In this document: in pieces, positions 13,815 through 19,209 of the stretch
Layout: every line of letters starts with the position of its first letter
How positions within the stretch are numbered: position 1 is the stretch's first letter
Source of the DNA: JADFRG01 sp964590515
GTDB taxonomy: Bacteria > Chloroflexota > Anaerolineae > Anaerolineales > E44-bin32
Reading direction: 5' to 3'
DNA: 19,209 bases
Assembly (NCBI GenBank): GCA_964590515.1
Contig: CAZPZD010000044.1
Location: 1-19,209, forward strand
Made by a program: the position numbers and the translations under genes
Notes under the pieces: model-generated
Told to the model about the DNA's origin: nothing
Seen by the model: the letters and a program-made list of their open reading frames with translations, nothing else
The model's database searches: none

Positions 13815-14783
13815 TTGAAGCACACACCAATGTTCTTCATCGCAGGGCTGCTTTTGGCGGCCTGTCAGGCCACTCCTGAGCCGCTGGATGAGGTCGTCGT
13901 CATGTTGGATTGGCTGCCGAACACCAACCACAGCGGGCTCTTCGTCGCAAGTGAGCTGGGATACTTCGATGAGGTCGGACTGCAGGTGCAGATTATCCAA
14001 CCCGGCGAGGTCTTCGCCGAGCAAGCAGTCGTTGGCGGCGCGGCCGACTTCGGGGTGAGCTTCCAGGAGCAGATCACTCTGGCCCGGGCCGATGGCCAGC
14101 CGCTGGTTTCGATCGCGGCCATTCTCCAGCACAACAGCTCGGGCTTCGCCGCCCGGAGCGAACTGGGCACCGCGAGTCCAGCGGACTGGGAAGGCCTGCG
14201 CTATGGATCGTTCAGCAGCCCTTTCGAGCAGCCAACCCTGCGGGTCCTGATGGAGTGTGACCAGGCGAATTTCGATCAACTCGAAATCGTGGAGACCGGC
14301 TTCGCCGACCCGTTGGCGCTGTTGGACGCCGGACAGATCGACCTGGCCTGGATCTTTCGGGGTTGGCAGGGAGTTCAGGCTGAACAGCAAAGAATCGACC
14401 TCGATGTCGTGATGATGGAGGATTGGTTCGAGTGTATTCCGGACTACTACACACCGGTCTTGATCGCCAACGAAGCCACGCTCAGTTCACGGCCAGCAGT
14501 CGTGCGAGCCTTCCTGACCGCGGTCTCGCGCGGCTACACCTTTGCCATACAAGATCCGGAAGAGGCCGCGGCGATTCTGCTCAAGGTCGCTCCGGAGCTG
14601 GAGCCCGCGCTGGTCCAGGCCAGCCAGGCCTGGCTTTCTCCGCGCTATCAGGCCGAAGCGCCCCGCTGGGGCGAGCAGCGGCTCGAAGTATGGCAGGCGT
14701 ATTCGACCTGGATGGCTGAGCACGGAATCGTGACCGCATCCATCGATGCCTCGGCCGCCTTCACCAACGAGTTCCTACCCTGA
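13815..14783 (+). CDS. THI5/NMT1-like substrate-binding lipoprotein
   Basis: A 322-residue extracytoplasmic binding protein of the importer. A short signal peptide ends in the lipobox LLAAC (C17), so it should be lipid-anchored. MLDWLPNTNHSGLFVASELGYF is the classic start of THI5/NMT1-like proteins, with the conserved H, G and aromatic residues that contact pyrimidine ligands in ThiY. GGAADFGVSFQEQITLARADGQPLVSIAAILQ continues the family pattern. TTG 13815 is chosen because it gives a short standard signal peptide and is preceded by AGGAGA (13803-13808). The frame is open further upstream, overlapping the permease end, but that would bury the signal peptide. The ATPase gene begins 1 nt after the stop. 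Confidence 0.92.
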   Translation: MKHTPMFFIAGLLLAACQATPEPLDEVVVMLDWLPNTNHSGLFVASELGYFDEVGLQVQIIQPGEVFAEQAVVGGAADFGVSFQEQITLARADGQPLVSIAAILQHNSSGFAARSELGTASPADWEGLRYGSFSSPFEQPTLRVLMECDQANFDQLEIVETGFADPLALLDAGQIDLAWIFRGWQGVQAEQQRIDLDVVMMEDWFECIPDYYTPVLIANEATLSSRPAVVRAFLTAVSRGYTFAIQDPEEAAAILLKVAPELEPALVQASQAWLSPRYQAEAPRWGEQRLEVWQAYSTWMAEHGIVTASIDASAAFTNEFLP

Positions 14784-14784
14784 A

Positions 14785-15549
14785 ATGTCGGAACCGAAAC
14801 TCGAGCTGCGACGGATCAACAAGGCCTTTCACGCCGACGGGCTCGCGGTGCAGGCGCTTGACAATCTCTCGCTCGAAGTCGCGCCGGGCGAGCTGCTGAC
14901 TTTGGTCGGACCTTCCGGAAGTGGAAAGAGCACGATCTTGAATTTGATCGCTGGCTTGCTTGAACCGGACGCGGGCGAGATCCGGCTGGACGGAGCCGTG
15001 TGCAATGAGCGGGCCGGCAAATTCGGTTATATGCCTCAGCGCGACCTGCTGCTGCCCTGGCGCTCAGTCCTGGAAAATGTGATTGTGTCCCAGGAACTGG
15101 GGGGCGGTAATCTCGGGCAGGCTCGCAGCCGGGCGGCCGAGCTGCTGCCGCTATTCGGGCTGCAGGGATTCGAGGCTGCCTACCCGGCCTCCCTCTCCGG
15201 CGGTATGCGCCAACGCACAGCCTTGCTGCGCACCGTGCTGACCGGACGGGAAGTGCTCCTGCTCGATGAGCCGTTCGGTGCCTTGGACGCTCTCACCCGA
15301 TCCGAGCTGCAGAACTGGTTGATGGAAGTCTGGGGCAAATTCCGCCAGACAGTTGTGTTCATCACTCACGACGTGGAAGAGGCGCTCTACCTGGGAGACC
15401 GAGTCCTGGTGCTCAGCCAGCGCCCGGGTCGGGTACTGCGCTCGCTGCCAGTGCGGCTCGCCCGCCCGCGCAGCCGAGCCATGCTGACCCAGCCGGAGTT
15501 CCGCGAGCAGCTGGCGGAGCTCATGGAATCGCTGGGGTTGGCTGTCTGA
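14785..15549 (+). CDS. ABC transporter ATP-binding protein (ThiZ/SsuB-like)
   Basis: A 254-residue ATPase that powers the importer. Walker A GPSGSGKST is at 42-50, the Q-loop at Q85 (YMPQ), the signature LSGGMRQR at 137-144, Walker B VLLLDEP at 157-163, the D-loop GALDA at 165-169 and the H-loop His at 195 (THD). This is the pattern of the nitrate/sulfonate/taurine family to which ThiZ belongs. ATG 14785 follows the lipoprotein stop by 1 nt, an arrangement that favours coupled translation. The C-terminus has no regulatory extension. Confidence 0.94.
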   Translation: MSEPKLELRRINKAFHADGLAVQALDNLSLEVAPGELLTLVGPSGSGKSTILNLIAGLLEPDAGEIRLDGAVCNERAGKFGYMPQRDLLLPWRSVLENVIVSQELGGGNLGQARSRAAELLPLFGLQGFEAAYPASLSGGMRQRTALLRTVLTGREVLLLDEPFGALDALTRSELQNWLMEVWGKFRQTVVFITHDVEEALYLGDRVLVLSQRPGRVLRSLPVRLARPRSRAMLTQPEFREQLAELMESLGLAV

Positions 15550-15550
15550 A

Positions 15551-16027
15551 GTGGGATCGGGCCAGCGGGCGACGGTGGTCAAGCTCGACTACCGCGCCCA
15601 GGAGCGATGGCGCTACGAGGGGTTGGTGCTCGCCCGGGAGCCTTCGAGCATCACGATTGAGGCTGTCTACGACCAGGCCGACGAAGACTTTCAAGGTTTC
15701 GCACTGCGCAAGGGCGATCGATTCATCGAGCGCCATTACGCCGATCGTTGGTACAACGTGTTTGCCGTGTACGATGGAACCGACGGCCGGCTCAAGGGCT
15801 GGTACTGCAACATCACCCGCCCTGCTCGGATCGAGACGCATCGGGTTTCGGCCGAAGACCTGGCCCTCGACCTGATCGTGAAGCCGGACGGAACCACGGT
15901 CGTACTTGACGAGGAGGAGTTCGAGGCTCAGGATCTCTCGGCCGCCGACCGGGAAAGTGCCCTCGCCGCCCTGGCCGAACTGAAGGAATTTGCCCAGCAA
16001 TTGGCGGGGCCGTTCCGGACGGTCTGA
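15551..16027 (+). CDS. DUF402 family protein (possible nucleoside di/triphosphatase)
   Basis: A 158-residue soluble protein matching DUF402: WYNVFAVYDGTDGRLKGWYCNITRPARI (about 67-94) followed by EDLALDLIVKPDGTTVVLDEEEFE (about 101-124). The acidic residues (D102, D106 and the DEEEFE run) are the usual metal ligands of the family, whose characterised members include nucleoside tri/diphosphatases and FomD-like enzymes. GTG 15551 lies 1 nt after the ABC ATPase stop, making it the last gene of the thiamine operon. Its substrate here is unknown. Position suggests a phosphate ester related to thiamine salvage, but simple co-transcription is also possible. Confidence 0.82.
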   Translation: MGSGQRATVVKLDYRAQERWRYEGLVLAREPSSITIEAVYDQADEDFQGFALRKGDRFIERHYADRWYNVFAVYDGTDGRLKGWYCNITRPARIETHRVSAEDLALDLIVKPDGTTVVLDEEEFEAQDLSAADRESALAALAELKEFAQQLAGPFRTV

Positions 16028-16041
16028 GCCCGGGCAAGCCC

Positions 16042-16215
16042 TTACTGCAGTTGGAAAAGCTGCTGCAGGGTCTCCAGGACCGAGTCGCCGAAATACCAGG
16101 CTAGAACCAGCGAGGCGCAGCCGCAGAGCAACAACCCTGCTACCGCCACGACTATCAGGACGACTCGCCGCCTGGGTTTGGCCGGTTCCACACTGGATCG
16201 CAGATCATCTGCCAT
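16042..16215 (-). CDS. Small single-helix membrane protein, 57 residues
   Basis: The frame runs from ATG 16215 to TAA 16042-16044. A charged N-terminus with KPRRR is followed by one hydrophobic helix (about 18-41) containing GLLLCGCASLVLAWYF, then an amphipathic tail ending LETLQQLFQLQ. The positive-inside rule puts the N-terminus in the cytoplasm. The CGC pair recalls a lipobox but the context (LLCGC) is poor. I do not recognise a family. TATAAA (16224-16229, minus strand) lies 8 nt before the ATG and no Shine-Dalgarno is present, so the mRNA may be leaderless. It converges with the thiamine operon and diverges from the tRNA. Confidence 0.6.
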   Translation of the reverse strand: MADDLRSSVEPAKPRRRVVLIVVAVAGLLLCGCASLVLAWYFGDSVLETLQQLFQLQ

Positions 16216-16223
16216 AGGTGGGA

Positions 16224-16229
16224 TTTATA
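16224..16229 (-). promoter_or_regulatory. -10 element of the 57-residue gene
   Basis: TATAAA on the minus strand, 8 nt before the ATG, predicts transcription starting at the start codon or a base or two ahead. No -35 is recognisable. The region it would need is shared with the oppositely directed tRNA promoter at 16237-16263. Confidence 0.4.
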
Positions 16230-16236
16230 ACAGGGA

Positions 16237-16263
16237 TTGGCTGGATTCCCCTTTGAGTATAAT
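16237..16263 (+). promoter_or_regulatory. Promoter of tRNA-Asn
   Basis: A perfect TATAAT at 16258-16263 lies 10 nt before the mature tRNA. TTGGCT at 16237-16242 is a partial -35 with short (15-nt) spacing. It overlaps the control region of the minus-strand 57-residue gene. Confidence 0.55.
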
Positions 16264-16273
16264 CGCTGGGCCT

Positions 16274-16346
16274 TCCTCGGTAGCTCAATAGGTAGAGCAA
16301 CCGGCTGTTAACCGGTGGGTTCCAGGTTCGAGTCCTGGCCGAGGAG
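16274..16346 (+). tRNA. tRNA-Asn (GTT)
   Basis: 73 nt that fold as a full cloverleaf. The acceptor stem TCCTCGG (16274-16280) pairs with CCGAGGA (16339-16345), and G16346 is the discriminator. The D arm is AGCTCAATAGGTAGAGC, the anticodon stem ACCGG/CCGGT holds the loop CTGTTAA with anticodon GTT, and the T arm contains GGTTCGAGTCC. No CCA is encoded. No integrase or duplicated tRNA 3' end is seen nearby, so there is no sign of an inserted element here. Confidence 0.96.
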
Positions 16347-16371
16347 CTGGTTTGTACCTTCCCCCGCCGAC

Positions 16372-17715
16372 TTAGTCGACCGCCGCGAGGGTTTCGGCCC
16401 GGCCCACCTGCCCTCGCTCCCTGGCAAACCCCAAGACGTCGACTCGTCTGAGCAGCCAAATGCAGGCGAGCGCTCCGAGCGCTTCAATCCAAAATACGCT
16501 GGCGTAGGCACCAGCGAAACCTCCGGTCACCGTCACCGCCACATCCCGCAGCAGGCCTCCCGCCGCGATCCCGGCTCCTCGACCCACCAACTGGAACACC
16601 GACCACAGTCCGAGATAGACCCCGGCCCGTCCCTCCACGCTCATCGCCATCAACAGGCTGACCCCGCCAACGGTGAAGATTCCAAAGCCCAGGCCGAATA
16701 TGATCAGCGTTGGTCGCACCAAGGGGAAGTTTTCGATCCACGAGGCGCCCCCCAGGGCGAACAACGCCAGCGCCAGCAGGCGCACCCCCCACGCAGTAGT
16801 ACTGACTTGCCGATCCGGCCGCCAACGACGAGTTAGCAGGATCGTCAGCACCATCCCCAGGAGAACCCCCGATCCCCAGTACGCGTTAAAGCGAGTGGTT
16901 TCGCCGACCGACAGCCCGAAGACATCCCCGCCAAACGGCTCCAGCACGGCGTCCTGCATAAACGCAAAGAAGGCCGAGGCTGCCAGGAAGGTTGCATAGC
17001 GGCGCGCCCGCAAGTCGGTCCAGATCCGGGCAAATGTTTGCCGCAGATCTGCGGCAGGCTCGGATCCGTTCGCCACGGGAGCGCGCTCCTCCCGCCAGAC
17101 CGAGATAAACCAGAACACCGCGGCCCCAACCGCCACAGTCCAGCCCAGACGCAGGAAGGAGCCAGCGTCATAGATCGGCAAAAGCGTGGCAAAGGTCAGC
17201 GGCAGGAGGGCGAAGCTAGCGACGAGCATGAACTGGACGATACTGATGGCCATCCCGCGGCGCTCGTAGGGCACGCTGTCGTGAACGAGCGCCAGATAGG
17301 GCGGCCCGGAAATCAGGGTCCCGCTTCCCATCAGTAGAACCGCGACCACCGCCAACGCCCATCCAGAGATTGATCCCGTTCCTCGAGAGAGGACAGTTGC
17401 GGACAGTGGAAGCATGGGGATGGAAAGTAACATGAGACCCCGACCTAGCCAGATGTAGGCCAGGCGGCGGCTTCCAAAGAGCGGACGAGTATCGGAACGA
17501 TGGCCGGCCCAAAGGGAGAGCGGGGCCAGAAGGTAACGGATTGCACTCAGCAGCGCGATCGGACCAGCGGGGGCGCCCAGGTCCACGATTAGGATCCGGT
17601 TCCAAATGCCTGTCACCAGCAAATCGGCCGCGGAGGAACCGATATGGAAGGTCCCGAGCTTAAGCGTGCGCAGAAACCGAAAGCGCCGCACTTGGCCGAC
17701 CCCGGGTGCCGTCAT
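16372..17715 (-). CDS. BCD/PucC-family MFS transporter
   Basis: A 447-residue membrane protein with about twelve helices. LKLGTFHIGSSAADLLVTGI (18-37) followed by WNRILIVDLGAPA, AIRYLLAPLSLWAGHRSDTR (58-77) and RRLAYIWLGR (83-92) match the bacteriochlorophyll-delivery (BCD) or PucC/LhaA branch of the major facilitator superfamily. Characterised members help assemble light-harvesting complexes. Relatives also occur in organisms and gene contexts without photosynthesis, and no pigment or reaction-centre gene is present here, so the substrate (tetrapyrrole, lipid or other) is open. The start ATG 17715 lacks a strong ribosome site. The gene converges with the tRNA, 25 nt apart. Confidence 0.82.
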   Translation of the reverse strand: MTAPGVGQVRRFRFLRTLKLGTFHIGSSAADLLVTGIWNRILIVDLGAPAGPIALLSAIRYLLAPLSLWAGHRSDTRPLFGSRRLAYIWLGRGLMLLSIPMLPLSATVLSRGTGSISGWALAVVAVLLMGSGTLISGPPYLALVHDSVPYERRGMAISIVQFMLVASFALLPLTFATLLPIYDAGSFLRLGWTVAVGAAVFWFISVWREERAPVANGSEPAADLRQTFARIWTDLRARRYATFLAASAFFAFMQDAVLEPFGGDVFGLSVGETTRFNAYWGSGVLLGMVLTILLTRRWRPDRQVSTTAWGVRLLALALFALGGASWIENFPLVRPTLIIFGLGFGIFTVGGVSLLMAMSVEGRAGVYLGLWSVFQLVGRGAGIAAGGLLRDVAVTVTGGFAGAYASVFWIEALGALACIWLLRRVDVLGFARERGQVGRAETLAAVD

Positions 17716-17758
17716 ACTCGTGCTAGTGTGATGTGACTGCTGGGCGGCGGCGAATGGC

Positions 17759-17784
17759 GCCTGGCCAGGCCCATCCGAGGATGG
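17759..17784. repeat. Two adjacent palindromes upstream of the BCD transporter
   Basis: GCCTGGCCAGGC (17759-17770) is a perfect 12-bp palindrome. It is directly followed by CCATCC and GGATGG (17771-17776 and 17779-17784), a 6-bp inverted repeat with a 2-nt centre. They lie between the membrane protein stop (17807) and the transporter start (17715), both on the minus strand. They could be operators for the transporter or a hairpin ending the upstream unit, but no T tract follows on the minus strand. Confidence 0.35.
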
Positions 17785-17806
17785 AATTCAGCAACTGACA
17801 CGAGAC

Positions 17807-18628
17807 TTAGGCCATCGCGGGAGCGACTTCCGGTGCCGCCTCTTCCCCCGGCATCGGGCGGGCGGCTAGCACGAATCCGGAGTACATCAACACCGCTGCA
17901 AGCAACTCCCCCAGGTACAGGTAGCTGCCGACTCCCAGCCGGGTCAGCGTGCTGGCCGAAGCAATCGAGAGCGCGCCGGCCGCGATCAAGACATTCCCCA
18001 GCACACGGTTCGGAAGAACTTTCTTCCTGAGGAAAAGCCAAGCCGACCAGAGGGCACCTCCCACTAACATGAGCGTTCCGTAGATATTGAAGAAAATCGT
18101 GCTGATCCGGATCGGCGCACCAAGCGGCAGGACCCCCTGCTCGACGGTGACCGTCTCACCGCGGTATTCCGTATCCGCCATAACCGACCCCGGCCGGACC
18201 TCGTCACCCGGCTCTATCACCTTCGTTCGATATTGCTCGCTGATTGGCCGGGTGCGGTCAAAGACGGTCGGGTCGAGTTTAGGCATGACCTGAAGCATCA
18301 GCACGAGTGCGCCCAGGCTCGCGGCGATCAACAGCCCGCTAAGGATCTGGCCCGAGCGTTTGCGGGCCAGCAGCAGGAATGTCCCGTGCCCGATCCAGGC
18401 TGCCGTGAGCACGGCCCCGAAGAAGTACCATGCGAAGAAGACCAAGCTGCTCCAGCCCACCGCCGCGAAGTAGGCCTCTGCAAAGCTGGCCGCTGCAAAA
18501 AGGCCAAGCCCAATCGCCCAGAATAGGAAATACGACTTTCGCCTCGCCTGCCAGCGCTGGAAAACCGAGAAGGTAAAAAAGATCATTACAGCAGTCGAGA
18601 CGAATGGCAGAAAGAGATTTAGGTTCAT
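17807..18628 (-). CDS. Seven-helix integral membrane protein, unknown function
   Basis: A 273-residue protein I cannot assign to a family. About four membrane helices (4-25, 32-55, 62-88, 94-114) are followed by a polar loop of about 60 residues (115-173), probably outside the cell, then three more helices (174-200, 210-230, 235-256) and a short acidic tail (PGEEAAPEVAPAMA). Helices 2 and 3 are rich in aromatic residues and Ala, and His (WIGHGTFLLL) is the only obvious metal- or heme-ligand candidate within a helix. ATG 18628 has GGAGGT 4 nt upstream. It lies 17 nt after the 72-residue gene, so the two form an operon. Confidence 0.78.
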   Translation of the reverse strand: MNLNLFLPFVSTAVMIFFTFSVFQRWQARRKSYFLFWAIGLGLFAAASFAEAYFAAVGWSSLVFFAWYFFGAVLTAAWIGHGTFLLLARKRSGQILSGLLIAASLGALVLMLQVMPKLDPTVFDRTRPISEQYRTKVIEPGDEVRPGSVMADTEYRGETVTVEQGVLPLGAPIRISTIFFNIYGTLMLVGGALWSAWLFLRKKVLPNRVLGNVLIAAGALSIASASTLTRLGVGSYLYLGELLAAVLMYSGFVLAARPMPGEEAAPEVAPAMA

Positions 18629-18645
18629 TTAGACCTCCAATCAGT

Positions 18646-18864
18646 CTAGGGGAAAATCCCGATGACTGCTGCGATAGCCACCAAGATCACGAACAGGGTG
18701 AGCAATCCCATGATAAGGATGACGGCGGGGAGCACCTTCGAAAAGAGGCGTGAGCCTTCCGGGATCCGCGAGCTGGGCGGGATGATTCGGTCATGGGTGC
18801 GATCACGGTTTCGCCTCAATTCGTCTCCGGGTTCCATCTCGCTCGCTTTGGAGCGCAAAGGCAT
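18646..18864 (-). CDS. Small membrane protein, 72 residues
   Basis: ATG 18864 is chosen because GGGAGGT lies 9 nt upstream on the minus strand; the TTG at 18882 lies ahead of that site and has none. The N-terminal half is charged and cytoplasmic in character (RRNRDRTHDR). The C-terminal half (about 42-70) is a single long hydrophobic helix, LPAVILIMGLLTLFVILVA, ending two residues before the stop, as in tail-anchored proteins. I recognise no family. Tight linkage (17 nt) to the seven-helix protein suggests a small partner subunit. Confidence 0.65.
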   Translation of the reverse strand: MPLRSKASEMEPGDELRRNRDRTHDRIIPPSSRIPEGSRLFSKVLPAVILIMGLLTLFVILVAIAAVIGIFP

Positions 18865-19209
18865 CCCGAGCCCACCTCCCAACGAGAAGATTAAGAGAAT
18901 CTACAAAATCGTACCAAAAATGTAAGATTTGCTCAGATTATATGCGGATAGGCGAGGGGCACCTCTAAGACTTGGATTAAAGTTTCCGGCTCAGGAGCGC
19001 GGCTGCTCTGCTGGACCTAGAAGAAAGATCAGCCACCTGCGGCCAGCCCACTTTTGCACTTCTGCCTGTACCCGGCACGGGTGGAGTACTTGCTCCCGCC
19101 TTCCCCCAGCTCATTTTCCCCATGACTCCACTAACCTATCTCTAAGCTTAGGCTCGGCTCTTCCTAATCCCAAATATATAGTATATCTGAGGCGAGTCCT
19201 GCGAAAACT
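18865..19209. other. Right-end stretch with no convincing gene
   Basis: I see no coding frame here. It should contain the promoter of the minus-strand pair below 18864: a TATAAT on the minus strand at 18937-18942 is the best -10, without a clear -35, giving a leader of about 65 nt. A 10-bp palindrome CTAAGCTTAG at 19142-19151 and an AT-rich run (19171-19187) are the only other structures noted. Confidence 0.4.

Noticed and set aside
16274..16346. tRNA as an attachment site for a mobile element
   Set aside because: I saw no integrase gene and no repeated tRNA 3' segment in the window.
1..19209. CRISPR array, insertion sequence or prophage
   Set aside because: There are no regularly spaced repeats, terminal inverted repeats, transposase or phage structural motifs in any frame I read.

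Overview
The window is GC-rich bacterial chromosome, densely packed with short operons. It most resembles the phylum Chloroflexota. The basis is family knowledge rather than a search: the trio of DUF4388 protein, small GTPase and V4R-domain protein, the DPFGAS-type methyltransferase-like protein, and the general gene style are all familiar from that phylum. No transposase, integrase, phage gene or CRISPR array was seen. Both ends (about 1-628 and 18865-19209) hold no convincing gene.

Layout. Minus strand, 629-4218: a membrane-anchored HEWVH zinc metalloprotease-like protein, followed by a 747-residue protein with a methyltransferase-type N-terminus, a four-cysteine zinc ribbon and a degenerate catalytic motif. 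Plus strand, 4373-7899: sugar-nucleotide epimerase, alkyladenine DNA glycosylase, enoyl-ACP reductase FabI and a six-helix membrane diguanylate cyclase. These genes touch or overlap and probably form one operon from an extended -10 promoter at 4309. Then come a PIG-L/LmbE deacetylase (7955-8812) and two tandem paralogues of the UPF0316 (DUF5698/DUF2179) membrane family (8901-9996), the first preceded by a tiny overlapping leader ORF.

10051-12119 is a three-gene signalling cassette with its own promoter: a DUF4388 (PATAN-like) protein, an MglA/CvnD-like small GTPase and a cysteine-rich V4R protein. 12134-16027 is a thiamine operon. A well-formed sigma70 promoter leads into a TPP riboswitch, then thiamine pyrophosphokinase, an ABC permease, a THI5/NMT1-like lipoprotein, an ABC ATPase and a DUF402 protein. 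The kinase has no ATG, GTG or TTG where the family N-terminus should begin. An ATT codon sits 7 nt after a Shine-Dalgarno sequence that forms one arm of the riboswitch expression hairpin. TPP would therefore control both uptake of a thiamine precursor and the last kinase step.

16042-16346 holds a 57-residue single-helix protein (minus strand) and a tRNA-Asn(GTT) (plus strand) with divergent, closely packed promoters. The right end is on the minus strand: a BCD/PucC-family MFS transporter (16372-17715), a seven-helix membrane protein of unknown function (17807-18628) and a small tail-anchored-like protein (18646-18864), the last two each with a good Shine-Dalgarno site.

The strongest leads are the TPP riboswitch with the ATT start, the GTPase cassette, a perfect 9-bp inverted repeat enclosing the -10 of the methyltransferase-like gene, and the apparent use of non-standard start codons in two genes.
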